This document shows positions 48,302 to 58,200 of a DNA stretch of 64,000 bases, one piece after another. The notes below the pieces were generated by a model. It did no database searches and was not told the origin of the DNA. It saw only the letters and a program-made list of their open reading frames with translations. The stretch lies in contig JADZED010000035.1 in the NCBI GenBank assembly GCA_020850715.1, positions 36,572 through 100,571 on the forward strand, written 5' to 3'. This stretch comes from Acidobacteriota bacterium (GTDB taxonomy: Bacteria; Acidobacteriota; Vicinamibacteria; Vicinamibacterales; CAVVIG01). The number at the start of each line of letters is the position of its first letter. Within the stretch, counting starts at the first letter, position 1. The position numbers and the translations under genes are program-made.

Positions 48302-51025
48302 GTGGCGACCATCTTCATCGACCAGCGCTCCTACGACGTGCCCGACGGCATGAACCTGCTCGACGCGTCGCTGACGCTCGGCTTCAATCTGCCGTACTTC
48401 TGCTGGCACCCGGCGCTGGGATCGGTCGGCGCCTGCCGCCAGTGCGCCGTGAAGCAGTTCCGCGACGAGAAGGACATGCGCGGGCGCCTCGTGATGGCCT
48501 GCATGACGGCGGCCGCCCCCAACACGCGCATCTCGATCGACGACCCGGACGCGCGCGAGTTCCGCAAGAGCGTCGGCGAATGGCTCATGGTCCACCACCC
48601 GCACGATTGCCCGGTCTGCGACGAAGGCGGCGAGTGCCACCTCCAGGACATGGAGGTGATGGACCAGCAGACCTACCGACGCTACCGCGGCCTGAAGCGG
48701 ACCTTCCGCAACCAGGACCTGGGGCCGTTCGTGAACCACGAGATGAACCGGTGCATCCAGTGTTACCGGTGCGTCCGCTTCTACCGCGACTACGCGGGCG
48801 GCCGCGATTTCGACGCCTTCTTCCTCCGCGACCGCGTCTTCTTCGGCCGCCAGAGCGACGGCGTGCTCGAGAGCCCGTTCAGCGGCAACCTGGTCGAGGT
48901 CTGTCCGACCGGCGTCTTCACCGACAAGACGCTCAAGCTGCACTTCACGCGCAAGTGGGACGAGCGCACCGCGCCGTCAATCTGCGTGCACTGCGCCGCC
49001 GGCTGCAACACGATTGCCGGCGAGCGGTACGGCCTGCTGCGCCGCATCCGCAACCGCTTCAACGGCGAGGTCAACGGGTATTTCCTCTGCGACCGCGGAC
49101 GCTACGGCTACGAGTTCGTCAACGGACCGCGCCGCGTCCGCGCGCCGCGCATTGCCGGCCGGGCCGACGCGGCCGCGCCCTCCGACGCCGTCGCGCGCGC
49201 GGCATCCCCGCTCGCCGGCGGCAGCGGGGCGATCGGCATCGGATCGCCGCGTGCGTCGCTCGAGGCGAACTTCGCGCTTCGCGCGCTCGTCGGCCCCGAC
49301 CGCTTCTGTTCCGGCATGGGCGCCGCCGAACACCGCCTCGTCTCCGAGGTGCTCCGCCTCCTGCAGGAGGGACCGGCGCCCGCCGCCTCGCTCCACGACG
49401 CCGCGCAGGCCGACGCCGTGCTCGTGCTCGGCGAGGACGTCACGAACACGGCGCCGATGCTCGCCCTCGCCCTGCGGCAGTCGGTGCGGCAGCAGCCGAT
49501 GAAGGCGGCCGCGGCGCTGCGCATCCCCGCATGGGACGACACCGCGGTGCGCAACGCGCTGCAGGATGAAAGAGGGCCGCTCTACATCGCGACGGTCGCG
49601 GCCACGCCGCTCGACGACGTCGCCGCGGCGACGATGCACGCCGCACCCGACGATCTCGCGCGGATCGGGTGTGCGATCGCGCACGCGCTCGACCAGGCCG
49701 CCCCCTCGCCGCGCGGCGCCCTGGCCGCCGATGCCGCGCTCGTCGGCCGGATCGCCGGCGCGCTGCGCGCCGCCGAGCGCCCGCTCGTCGTCGCCGGCGT
49801 GAGCCTGGCCAGCCAAGCCGTGCTCGACGCGGCCGCCCGGGTGGCGCACGCCCTCCACGCCGCCGGCCGCCCCGTACGCATCGCGCTCGTCGTCCCCGAG
49901 TGCAACAGCCTCGGCGCGGCCATGCTCGGCGGATGCGACCTCGACGACGCGACTGCGCTCCTCTGGCCGGGCAGCCCGCTCATCGTGCTCGAGAACGATC
50001 TGCCGCGCCGCTGCGGCGCCGATCGCGCTGCCCGGCTGTTCGAGCGCGCGGGCGAGCTGGTCGTTGTCGATCACACGCTGACGCCGACCGCCGAGCGGGC
50101 GACCATCGTGCTGCCGGCGGCGACCTTCGCGGAGGGCGACGGCACCTACGTGAACGGCGAGGGACGGGCGCAACGCGCCTTTCAGGTGTTCGTGGCCGGC
50201 GGCGACGTCCAGGAGAGCTGGCGCTGGCTTCGCGATCTGATGCGCGCGTCGGGCCGCGGCGGCGCGGCGGCCGCGTGGGAGACGCTCGACGACGTGACCG
50301 GCGCGCTCGCGCGCGAGCTGCCCGCGTTCGCGGCGGTGCGCGACGTCGCGCCGCCGGCGACCTTCAGGATCGCCGGAACCAGGATCGCGCGCGAGCCGGC
50401 GCGCTACAGCGGACGGACCGCGCGGGACGCCAACGTGACCGTGCACGAGCCAGAGCCGCCCGGCGATCCCGACAGCGCGTTGAGCTTCACGATGGAAGGG
50501 TTTCAGGCGCAGCCGCCGCCGGCGCAGCCGCCCTCCGCCCTGATCCCGCGCTTCTGGGCGCCTGGGTGGAATTCGGTGCAGTCGGTCAACTACTACCAGA
50601 CCGTGGTGGGTGGGCCGCTGCGCGGCGGCGATCCGGGGCTCCGGCTCATCGAGCCGGCCGCGCCGGGCGCGCCCGCGGCCGCCGGCCGCGCGCCGTCGGC
50701 GTTCGAGCCGGACGATCGCGACTGGCTGTGCGTGCCGATGTACGAGATCTTCGGCTCGGAGGAGCTGAGCGCGCTGGCGCCCTCGGTGGCCGCGCTGGCG
50801 CCGCGGGCGTACGTCGCCCTCAACGACGGCGATCTGCACCGGGCCGGCCTCCGTGAAGGCGGCGACGCCGTCGTCGCCTCCGCCGACGGCACCTGCCGGC
50901 TGCAGGTGCGGCGCGTGGCGTCGCTGCCGCCCGGCGTCGCCGGCATCGGCGTCGGCCTCCAGGGCGCGCCCTGGATGCGGCTGCCCGATCGCGCCCGGAT
51001 CCATCCCGCGGAGCGCGACCGATGA
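48302..51025 (+). CDS. nuoG: Complex I subunit NuoG
   Basis: A 907-residue multi-cluster subunit. The N-terminal [2Fe-2S] domain has [18 protein letters not shown]; the His/Cys-bound cluster is in [20 protein letters not shown]; the [4Fe-4S] domain has [18 protein letters not shown]; and the molybdopterin-oxidoreductase-type region begins at [19 protein letters not shown], which carries the extra cysteines of cluster N7 type. From residue 300 onward it is Ala-rich, with [20 protein letters not shown] and the [20 protein letters not shown] motif. The GTG follows nuoF by three bases. Confidence 0.95.
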   Translation: MATIFIDQRSYDVPDGMNLLDASLTLGFNLPYFCWHPALGSVGACRQCAVKQFRDEKDMRGRLVMACMTAAAPNTRISIDDPDAREFRKSVGEWLMVHHPHDCPVCDEGGECHLQDMEVMDQQTYRRYRGLKRTFRNQDLGPFVNHEMNRCIQCYRCVRFYRDYAGGRDFDAFFLRDRVFFGRQSDGVLESPFSGNLVEVCPTGVFTDKTLKLHFTRKWDERTAPSICVHCAAGCNTIAGERYGLLRRIRNRFNGEVNGYFLCDRGRYGYEFVNGPRRVRAPRIAGRADAAAPSDAVARAASPLAGGSGAIGIGSPRASLEANFALRALVGPDRFCSGMGAAEHRLVSEVLRLLQEGPAPAASLHDAAQADAVLVLGEDVTNTAPMLALALRQSVRQQPMKAAAALRIPAWDDTAVRNALQDERGPLYIATVAATPLDDVAAATMHAAPDDLARIGCAIAHALDQAAPSPRGALAADAALVGRIAGALRAAERPLVVAGVSLASQAVLDAAARVAHALHAAGRPVRIALVVPECNSLGAAMLGGCDLDDATALLWPGSPLIVLENDLPRRCGADRAARLFERAGELVVVDHTLTPTAERATIVLPAATFAEGDGTYVNGEGRAQRAFQVFVAGGDVQESWRWLRDLMRASGRGGAAAAWETLDDVTGALARELPAFAAVRDVAPPATFRIAGTRIAREPARYSGRTARDANVTVHEPEPPGDPDSALSFTMEGFQAQPPPAQPPSALIPRFWAPGWNSVQSVNYYQTVVGGPLRGGDPGLRLIEPAAPGAPAAAGRAPSAFEPDDRDWLCVPMYEIFGSEELSALAPSVAALAPRAYVALNDGDLHRAGLREGGDAVVASADGTCRLQVRRVASLPPGVAGIGVGLQGAPWMRLPDRARIHPAERDR

Positions 51026-51975
51026 GCCCGTCGCTCTACGCGATCGTGATCCTGATCGTCATCCTCGTCGTGCTGCTGACCGTCGCCGCGTTGCTCGTGT
51101 GGTTCGAGCGCCGGCTGCTCGGGCTGTGGCAGGACCGCTACGGGCCGAACCGGGTCGGCCCGTTCGGCATCTTCCAGACGGTCGCCGACACGATCAAGCT
51201 GCTGACGAAGGAGGACTGGATTCCGCCGTTCGCCGACAGGCCGGTGTTCGTGATCGCGCCGGCCATCGTGATGGTCACCGTCCTGCTGGCATTCGGCGTC
51301 GTGCCCTTCGCGCCCACGGTGCAGGTGGCCGACCTGAACATCGGCCTGCTGTTCTTCCTCGGCATGTCGTCGCTCGGCGTTTACAGCGTCACGCTGGCCG
51401 GCTGGTCGTCGGACAACAAGTACGCGCTGGTCGGCAGCCTGCGCGCGGCCGCGCAGATGCTGGCCTACGAAGTGTTCATGGGTCTGTCGCTGATGGGCGT
51501 CGTCATGCTCGCCGGCTCCTTCAGCCTTCGCGCCATCGTCGAGGCGCAGCGCGGGCTCTGGTACTGCGTCCCGCAGCTGCTGGGCCTCATCGTCTTCGCC
51601 AATGCCGGCATCGCGGAGACGCGCCGGCTGCCGTTCGATCTGCCCGAGGCGGAGAGCGAGATCGTCGCCGGCTACCACTCGGAGTACTCGGGGATGAAGT
51701 TCGGGATGTTCTTCATCGGCGAATACCTCGGCATCACGCTCATCTCCGCGATGGCCGTGACGCTGTTCTTCGGCGGATGGCTCGGCCCGTGGCTGCCGCC
51801 GGTCGTCTGGTTCGCGCTGAAGACGCTCATTCTCGTCTGCGGCTTCATCCTGCTGCGCGCGACGCTGCCGCGCCCGCGCTTCGACCAGCTGATGGCGTAC
51901 GGCTGGAAGGTGATGCTGCCGCTGGCCCTGCTGAACCTGGCCGTGACCGGCGCGATCGTGACCGCGCGGGCGTAA
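51022..51975 (+). CDS. nuoH: Complex I subunit NuoH
   Basis: A 317-residue membrane subunit linking the quinone site to the membrane arm, with about eight TM helices. Family marks: [34 protein letters not shown], and [20 protein letters not shown] with the conserved glutamates. The ATG overlaps the nuoG stop (ATGA). Length and helix pattern are typical. Confidence 0.96.
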   Translation: MSPSLYAIVILIVILVVLLTVAALLVWFERRLLGLWQDRYGPNRVGPFGIFQTVADTIKLLTKEDWIPPFADRPVFVIAPAIVMVTVLLAFGVVPFAPTVQVADLNIGLLFFLGMSSLGVYSVTLAGWSSDNKYALVGSLRAAAQMLAYEVFMGLSLMGVVMLAGSFSLRAIVEAQRGLWYCVPQLLGLIVFANAGIAETRRLPFDLPEAESEIVAGYHSEYSGMKFGMFFIGEYLGITLISAMAVTLFFGGWLGPWLPPVVWFALKTLILVCGFILLRATLPRPRFDQLMAYGWKVMLPLALLNLAVTGAIVTARA

Positions 51976-51989
51976 GGGGGGAGATGCCG

Positions 51990-52505
51990 ATGTGGAGCGT
52001 CATCAAGGGGCTCTGGGTCGTCTTCCTGCACATGTTCGAGCGCCGGGCGACCATCCAGTACCCGGAGGAGAAGGTGGCGCTGCCGCCCCGCTATCGGGCG
52101 CGGATCATCCTCTCGCGCGATCCCGACGGCGGCGAACGCTGCGTGGCGTGCTACCTGTGCGCCGTGGTGTGCCCGGTGGCCTGCATCGCGCTGCAGGCCG
52201 CCGAGGACGAGCACGGCCGCCGCTATCCGGAATTCTTCCGCATCAACTTCTCCCGCTGCATCTTCTGCGGGTTCTGCGAGGACGCCTGCCCGACCTACGC
52301 CATCCAGCTCACCCCGGATTTCGAGATGGCGGAATACCGCCGGCCCAACCTCGTCTACGAGAAGGAACACCTGCTGATCGCCGGCCAGGGCAAGTACCAC
52401 GGCTACAACTACTACAAGGTCGCCGGCGTCGCGATTGGCGGCAAGGCCAAGGGCGAAGCGGAGCGCGAAGCGCCGCCGGCCGACGTCCGGACCCTCCTGC
52501 CCTAG
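51990..52505 (+). CDS. nuoI: Complex I subunit NuoI
   Basis: A 171-residue subunit with two [4Fe-4S] clusters. Ligands: [16 protein letters not shown] and [16 protein letters not shown], the standard pair of C-x2-C-x2-C-x3-C-P motifs. GGGGGGAG ending at 51983 is six bases from the ATG at 51990; another ATG two codons earlier (51984) abuts the ribosome binding site and is less likely. The tail beyond [10 protein letters not shown] is a short charged extension. Confidence 0.96.
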   Translation: MWSVIKGLWVVFLHMFERRATIQYPEEKVALPPRYRARIILSRDPDGGERCVACYLCAVVCPVACIALQAAEDEHGRRYPEFFRINFSRCIFCGFCEDACPTYAIQLTPDFEMAEYRRPNLVYEKEHLLIAGQGKYHGYNYYKVAGVAIGGKAKGEAEREAPPADVRTLLP

Positions 52506-52509
52506 GACC

Positions 52510-53016
52510 ATGGACATCCTGTTCTACGTCGCCGCCGTCGTCGCCGTCCTCGCCACGGCGCTGGCGATTACGAGGAGGAACGCCGTTCACGGACTGCTGT
52601 ATCTGATCGTCTCGCTCCTGGCCGTCGCGTTGATCTTCTTCGTCGTCGGCGCGCCGTTTGTCGCCGCCCTCGAAGTGATCATCTATGCCGGGGCCATCAT
52701 GGTGCTCTTCGTCTTCGTGATGATGCTCCTGAACCTCGGCCCGCAGAGCGCCGATCAGGAGCGGCGCTGGCTCCCGCCCGGCGTCTGGAGCGGACCGCTC
52801 GCCCTGGCGATCGTCCTGTTCGGTGAACTGCTGTACGTGATCGGATCGGCAACACTGGCGTCGACCGGCGCGGAGATCGGTCCGGTGGAGGTCGGGATCG
52901 CGCTGTACGGGCCCTACGCGCTCGGCGTCGAAATCGCGTCGATGCTGCTGCTGGCGGGACTCGTCGGCGCCTATCACCTGGGGCGCCGCGAGACGGAAAG
53001 GAGCGGAGGTGGCTGA
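52510..53016 (+). CDS. nuoJ: Complex I subunit NuoJ
   Basis: A 168-residue membrane subunit with five TM helices. The [20 protein letters not shown] and [20 protein letters not shown] segments (the latter contains the conserved GAIMVLFVF pi-bulge region) are diagnostic. The ATG starts four bases after the nuoI stop. The last eight bases overlap the nuoK start. Confidence 0.95.
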   Translation: MDILFYVAAVVAVLATALAITRRNAVHGLLYLIVSLLAVALIFFVVGAPFVAALEVIIYAGAIMVLFVFVMMLLNLGPQSADQERRWLPPGVWSGPLALAIVLFGELLYVIGSATLASTGAEIGPVEVGIALYGPYALGVEIASMLLLAGLVGAYHLGRRETERSGGG

Positions 53017-53317
53017 GGTTCCGCTGATGCACGCGCTGGTCCTCGCCGGGATTCTCTTCCTCCTCGGCCTGATCGGCCTGCTCGTCCGCCGCAACCTCGT
53101 CTTCATCCTGCTGTCGATCGAGGTGATGCTGAACGCCGCCGGCCTCGCGTTCGTCGCGGCCGGCTCGCGATGGGGCCAGGCCGATGGCCAGGTGATGTTC
53201 CTGTTCATCCTCGCCATGGCGGCTGCCGAGGTTGCGGTCGGCCTCGCGCTGTTGCTCCTGCTCGTCCGCAGCCGCGGCACGCTCGACGCCGATGCGGCCG
53301 CTTCGCTGCGAGGGTGA
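53009..53317 (+). CDS. nuoK: Complex I subunit NuoK
   Basis: A 102-residue three-helix subunit. The key glutamates sit in [18 protein letters not shown] (helix 2) and in [18 protein letters not shown] (helix 3), both needed for proton translocation. AAGGAG precedes the GTG start inside the nuoJ end; an ATG at 53027 is an alternative. The tail [19 protein letters not shown] segment is short. Confidence 0.95.
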   Translation: MAEVPLMHALVLAGILFLLGLIGLLVRRNLVFILLSIEVMLNAAGLAFVAAGSRWGQADGQVMFLFILAMAAAEVAVGLALLLLLVRSRGTLDADAAASLRG

Positions 53318-53318
53318 C

Positions 53319-55211
53319 ATGCTCGAATGGCTGTGGCTCGTCCCCGCGCTGCCGTTTGCAGGCTTTCTCGTCCTGGTGGCGGCGGGCGCGCGATTGCGGC
53401 GGGCGGGGGCCGCGGCGGTCGGCATCGGATCCATCGCCGGCGCCACGGCCATCGCGTTCGCGGTCGCCGCGTCCTTCGCGGGCCTGCCGCCCGGCGCCCG
53501 CGTGTACTCGCAGACGCTCTGGACCTGGATGCGCGTCGGCGATTTCGAGCCCGCGATCGCGCTCAGGCTCGACGCGCTGTCGCTCGTGATGATGCTGGTC
53601 GTCGCCGCCGTCAGCCTGCTCATCCACATCTACTCGTCGGCCTACATGGAGGGAGACGACGGCTACGCCCGCTTCTTCGCCTACATGAACCTCTTTGTCG
53701 GCTCGATGCTCGCGCTCGTCCTCGCCGACAACCTCCTCTTCCTCTACTTCGGTTGGGAAGGCGTCGGCCTGTGCAGCTACCTGCTCATCGGCTTCTGGTA
53801 CCGGGACCCGGTGAACGCCAACGCCGGGCGCAAGGCGTTCATCGTCACGCGCGTCGGCGACACGGCGCTCGCCATCGGTCTCTTCATTCTCGCGACCCGT
53901 CTGGGCACGCTCGAGATCCAACCCCTGATGGAGCGCGCGGCCGCGCAGTGGCCCGTGGGCTCGGCGCTGCCGGTGGCCGCGGCGGCGCTGCTGCTCGGCG
54001 GCGCGGTCGGCAAGTCGGCGCAGCTACCGCTGCAGACCTGGCTGCCCGACGCGATGGCCGGTCCCACGCCGGTGAGCGCGCTCATCCATGCGGCGACAAT
54101 GGTGACGGCCGGCGTGTACCTGATCGCGCGCACGCACGTGCTGTTCGCGCTCGCGCCGCCCGTGCAGCTGGCGGTCGCCGTCGTCGGCGCGGCGACGCTG
54201 CTCCTCGCCGGCTGCAGCGCGCTCACTCAGTGGGACATCAAGCGCGTGCTCGCCTACTCGACCATCAGCCAGATCGGCTACATGTTCCTCGCGCTCGGCG
54301 TCGGCGCCTGGAGCGCGGCGATCTTCCACTTCATGACGCACGCCTTCTTCAAGGCGCTGCTCTTCCTCGCCGCCGGAGTGGTCATCCTCGCGATGCACGA
54401 GGAGCACGACATGTTCAAGATGGGCGGCCTGCGGCGCGATCTGCCGATCGCCTTCTGGACCTTCCTGGCCGGCGCCGCATCGCTCTCGGCCGTGCCCGTG
54501 GTGACGGCCGGCTTCTACAGCAAGGACCTGATCCTGTTCGACGCGTGGTCGTCGCCGGCGGGCGGACCGTGGCTCTGGCTCGCCGGCATCGTCGGCGCGC
54601 TGCTCACCTCGGTGTACAGCTTTCGGATGGTCTTTCTCACCTTCTTCGGCAGCGGCCGGCATGCACCCGCGCGCACCGCGGGATGGCGGATGGGCGTCCC
54701 GCTCGTCGTGCTCGCGATCCTGGCCCTGGTCGCCGGGTTCATCGAGCTGCCGCCGACCCTCGGCGATCGGCCGGTCTTCACCGACGCGCTTCGCGCGGTG
54801 CTGCCACCCGTGGAGGCGGTGCCGGCGCGGGCCGCCGACCTCGCGCGGCTGCAGCTTGTCGCCGGCATCGTGTCGCTCGCCGGGATCGGGGTGGCGTGGC
54901 TGCTCTACCTGCGCCATCGTGCGACGCTGGCCGCGTTGATCCAACGCCCCGCGCCCTCGCGCCTGCACCGCTTCTGGTTCGCCGGCTGGGGCTTCGACTG
55001 GCTGTACGACCGGCTGTTCGTCCGGCCGGTGGTCGGGTTCGCCGAGGCCGGCCGGCGCGACGGGATCGATCGGATCTACGACGTGCTGGCGTGGGCGAGC
55101 CAGGCGGCGTGGCGTGCGCTGAGCGCCACCGAAACCGGCGGCGTCCGCTGGTATGCCGCCAGCATCGCGCTCGGAGCGGCAATCGTCACCACGATCGTCA
55201 TCTTCCTATGA
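53319..55211 (+). CDS. nuoL: Complex I subunit NuoL
   Basis: A 630-residue antiporter-like subunit. Family marks: FFAYMNLFVGSMLALVLADN, YFGWEGVGLCSYLLIGFWY, LQTWLPDAMAGPTPVSALIH and HAATMVTAGVYLIART. The C-terminal amphipathic arm region is present from about residue 520 (LYLRHRATLAALIQRP) to the final TM helix. The ATG follows the nuoK stop by one base and the stop overlaps nuoM (ATGA). Confidence 0.96.
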   Translation: MLEWLWLVPALPFAGFLVLVAAGARLRRAGAAAVGIGSIAGATAIAFAVAASFAGLPPGARVYSQTLWTWMRVGDFEPAIALRLDALSLVMMLVVAAVSLLIHIYSSAYMEGDDGYARFFAYMNLFVGSMLALVLADNLLFLYFGWEGVGLCSYLLIGFWYRDPVNANAGRKAFIVTRVGDTALAIGLFILATRLGTLEIQPLMERAAAQWPVGSALPVAAAALLLGGAVGKSAQLPLQTWLPDAMAGPTPVSALIHAATMVTAGVYLIARTHVLFALAPPVQLAVAVVGAATLLLAGCSALTQWDIKRVLAYSTISQIGYMFLALGVGAWSAAIFHFMTHAFFKALLFLAAGVVILAMHEEHDMFKMGGLRRDLPIAFWTFLAGAASLSAVPVVTAGFYSKDLILFDAWSSPAGGPWLWLAGIVGALLTSVYSFRMVFLTFFGSGRHAPARTAGWRMGVPLVVLAILALVAGFIELPPTLGDRPVFTDALRAVLPPVEAVPARAADLARLQLVAGIVSLAGIGVAWLLYLRHRATLAALIQRPAPSRLHRFWFAGWGFDWLYDRLFVRPVVGFAEAGRRDGIDRIYDVLAWASQAAWRALSATETGGVRWYAASIALGAAIVTTIVIFL

Positions 55212-56698
55212 TCCTCGTCTGGCTGATCCTCGTGCCCTTCCTCGCCGGCGTCCTCGCCTGGGTATCGGGCCGGGGGAGCCGCGCCTGGCCGCGCTGGATC
55301 GCGCTGGCCGGCATCTCCCTCGACCTCGCGATGGCGATCGGCATCTGGGCCGGCGCCTGGCGCACCGGCGGCCCGGAGGCCGGTCGCTGGCTCGTGGAGT
55401 TCGATCGACCGTGGATCGACTCGCTCGGCATCCGCTTTCACCTCGGCCTCGACGGGCTCAGCCTGCTGCTGATTCTGCTCACCGGATTTCTCGGCATCAT
55501 GTCGGTTGCCTGCTCCTGGAGCGAGATTCAGGATCGCGTCGACTCGTTCCACTTCCAGCTGATGTGGGTGCTGGCCGCCATCGTCGGCGTCTTCCTCGCG
55601 CTCGATCTGTTCCTGTTCTATTTCCTGTGGGAGATGATGCTGGTCCCGATGTACTTCCTCATCGGGATCTGGGGGCACGAGCGGCGCATCTACGCCGCGG
55701 TGAAGTTCTTCATCTTCACGCAGATCAGCGGCTTGCTGATGCTCATCGCGATCGTGGCGCTGTACTTCGTGCACGGCGGGGCCTCCGGCGTCTACACGTT
55801 CGACTACGGGGCGCTGCTCGGCGCCCCGCTGACCGCGTCGACCGGCTGGTGGCTGATGCTCGGCTTCTTCACGGCCTTCGCGGTGAAACTGCCCGCCGTG
55901 CCGGTCCACACGTGGCTCCCCGACGCGCACACCGAAGCGCCGACGGCCGGCAGCGTCGTCCTGGCGAGCCTGCTCCTGAAGACCGGCGCGTACGGCCTGC
56001 TGCGCTTCGTGCTGCCGCTGTTTCCCGAGGCGGCGGCCGCGTTCGCGCCCGCGGCCATCGCGCTCGGCGTCGCCGGCGTGCTGTATGGCGCGGTACTCGC
56101 CTTCGGACAGACCGATCTCAAGCGCATGGTCGCCTACACCAGCGTCAGCCACATGGGATTCGTGCTGATGGGCGCGTTCGCCGGCACGCCGCTCGCGCTG
56201 CAGGGGGCGATCCTCCAGATCCTGTGCCACGGCTTGAGCACCGGCGCGCTGTTCATTCTCGTCGGGGCTCTCCAGGAACGTGCGCATACGAGAGATCTCC
56301 GCCGGCTCGGCGGGTTGTGGCCGGCCCTTCCGCGCATGGGCGGCATGGCCATGTTCTTCGCCCTGGCGGCCATGGGGCTGCCCGGCCTCGGCAACTTCGT
56401 CGCCGAGTTCCTGGTGCTGCTCGGCACCTGGGACGTCAGCCCGGCGGCCACGGCGGTCGCGGCGATCGGCCTGATCATCTCGACCGTGTACGCGCTGTGG
56501 CTGGTCCAGGCGGCGTTCCAGGGGCCTGAGCGCGTCGCGACCCGCATGTCCGATCTCGGGCTGCGCGAGATGACCGTCGTCGGCGCGCTCGTGCTCGCCC
56601 TCGTGTGGCTCGGCGTCTACCCGCAGCCGGTGATCGATACGGCCGCGGCCGCAGTGGCGACCGTTGCCGCCACGATGCCCGGGAGAGCGGCGCGATGA
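55208..56698 (+). CDS. nuoM: Complex I subunit NuoM
   Basis: A 496-residue antiporter-like subunit. Diagnostic stretches: FYFLWEMMLVPMYFLIGIWG with the key glutamate, FAVKLPAVPVHTWLPDAHTE with the conserved lysine, and TSVSHMGFVLMGAFAGT. The ATG overlaps the nuoL stop and its own stop overlaps nuoN (ATGA), so translation is coupled. The length is typical. Confidence 0.96.
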   Translation: MILVWLILVPFLAGVLAWVSGRGSRAWPRWIALAGISLDLAMAIGIWAGAWRTGGPEAGRWLVEFDRPWIDSLGIRFHLGLDGLSLLLILLTGFLGIMSVACSWSEIQDRVDSFHFQLMWVLAAIVGVFLALDLFLFYFLWEMMLVPMYFLIGIWGHERRIYAAVKFFIFTQISGLLMLIAIVALYFVHGGASGVYTFDYGALLGAPLTASTGWWLMLGFFTAFAVKLPAVPVHTWLPDAHTEAPTAGSVVLASLLLKTGAYGLLRFVLPLFPEAAAAFAPAAIALGVAGVLYGAVLAFGQTDLKRMVAYTSVSHMGFVLMGAFAGTPLALQGAILQILCHGLSTGALFILVGALQERAHTRDLRRLGGLWPALPRMGGMAMFFALAAMGLPGLGNFVAEFLVLLGTWDVSPAATAVAAIGLIISTVYALWLVQAAFQGPERVATRMSDLGLREMTVVGALVLALVWLGVYPQPVIDTAAAAVATVAATMPGRAAR

Positions 56699-58128
56699 AC
56701 GCCACCACGTTGGTCCTGCTGGGCCCGCTCATCGCGGTGGGGGCCGCCGTGGTGGTGCTGATGATCGCCGTCTCGATTCGCCGCAGCCATCACGTGACGG
56801 CGGGAATCGCCCTTGCGGGGCTGCTCGTCGCGTTCCTGCTGCTGTTCCGTACGACATCGGTGGGGCCGCGCGGCGTGGGGCCGCTGCTCCTCGTCGACGA
56901 GTACGCGATCGGCTTCACGGGTCTGATTCTCGCGGCGACCGCGGCCGTGGCGCTGCTGGCGGTCGGTTATCTCGATCGGCTCGAAGATCAGCGCGACGAG
57001 TACTACATGCTGCTGCTGCTGGCGGCGCTCGGATCGATCGTCCTGGTCTCGGCGGCGCACTTCGCGTCGTTCTTCCTCGGGCTGGAACTGCTGAGCGTGT
57101 CGCTGTACGGCCTGATCGCGTATCCGCGCACGCGCGCCGAGGCAGTCGAGGCAGGCTTGAAGTACCTGATCCTCGCGGCCGCCTCGGCCGCCTTCCTGCT
57201 GTTCGGCATGGCGCTGGTCTACGCGCGGCTCGGCACCATGGAATTCGCCCGCATGTCGATGACGGCGGCGGATCGGGATCTCATCGCGCTGGGAGGCGTC
57301 GGGCTGATCGTCGTCGGCTTCGGGTTCAAGCTGGCGCTGGTCCCCTTCCATCTGTGGACGCCTGACGTGTATCAGGGCGCGCCCGCGCCGACGACCGCCT
57401 TCGTGTCGACGGTGTCCAAGGGGGCGATGCTCGCGCTGCTGCTGCGTTATCTGCCGGGCGACGTCGTGCGCGCGCATCGGGCGCTGCTGGTCGTGTTCAC
57501 GCTGCTGGCGATCGCGTCGATGGCCGGCGGCAACCTCCTCGCCCTGCAGCAGCGCAACGTCAAGCGGCTGCTCGCCTATTCGTCGATCGCGCACCTCGGC
57601 TACCTCATCGTGGCGTTCCTGGCCGGCGGCGACATGGCGGCGGCGGCCGTCGCCTTCTATCTCGCCGCCTATTTCGTCACGATGCTCGGCGCGTTCGGCG
57701 TCGTCGCCGTCCTCTCGACCCCGGCGCGCGAGGCCGGGGACATCGACGACTATCGCGGCCTTGCCGCCCGGCGCCCCTGGCTGGCGATGGTACTCACGGC
57801 GGCGCTGCTGTCGCTCGCGGGCATTCCGCTCACGGCCGGCTTCGTGGGGAAGTTCTATGTCACCGTGGCCGCCGGCAGCGCCGCCCTCTGGGCGCTGCTC
57901 ATCGTGATGATGGTGACGAGCGGCATCGGCCTCTTCTACTACCTGCGCGTCGTCGTGGCGATGTACATGGAGCCGGCGGCCGGCGGGATTGGCGGCGTTC
58001 CGGCGGGCCGCGCGCCGCTCGCCGGCGGCCTCGCGCTCGCGGCGCTCACGGTCCTGCTCGTCTGGCTGGGCATCTATCCCGGGCCGCTCGTCGCGTTCAT
58101 TCGCGCGGCGGTCGCCGGAGTGGCCTGA
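56695..58128 (+). CDS. nuoN: Complex I subunit NuoN
   Basis: A 477-residue antiporter-like subunit. LGLELLSVSLYGLIAYPRTR with the conserved glutamate, LALVPFHLWTPDVYQGAPAP with lysine, and LAYSSIAHLGYLIVAFL are intact. It is the last gene of the operon. Downstream, CGCCGGGAGG near 58128 can pair imperfectly with CCTCCCAGGCG near 58165 as a possible terminator. Confidence 0.96.
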   Translation: MNATTLVLLGPLIAVGAAVVVLMIAVSIRRSHHVTAGIALAGLLVAFLLLFRTTSVGPRGVGPLLLVDEYAIGFTGLILAATAAVALLAVGYLDRLEDQRDEYYMLLLLAALGSIVLVSAAHFASFFLGLELLSVSLYGLIAYPRTRAEAVEAGLKYLILAAASAAFLLFGMALVYARLGTMEFARMSMTAADRDLIALGGVGLIVVGFGFKLALVPFHLWTPDVYQGAPAPTTAFVSTVSKGAMLALLLRYLPGDVVRAHRALLVVFTLLAIASMAGGNLLALQQRNVKRLLAYSSIAHLGYLIVAFLAGGDMAAAAVAFYLAAYFVTMLGAFGVVAVLSTPAREAGDIDDYRGLAARRPWLAMVLTAALLSLAGIPLTAGFVGKFYVTVAAGSAALWALLIVMMVTSGIGLFYYLRVVVAMYMEPAAGGIGGVPAGRAPLAGGLALAALTVLLVWLGIYPGPLVAFIRAAVAGVA

Positions 58129-58200
58129 CGCCGGGAGGGCCGATCACGCCGGCGGCGCCTCCCAGGCGCGGTCGTCCGCCTGCCGCCGAGCTACGACCGG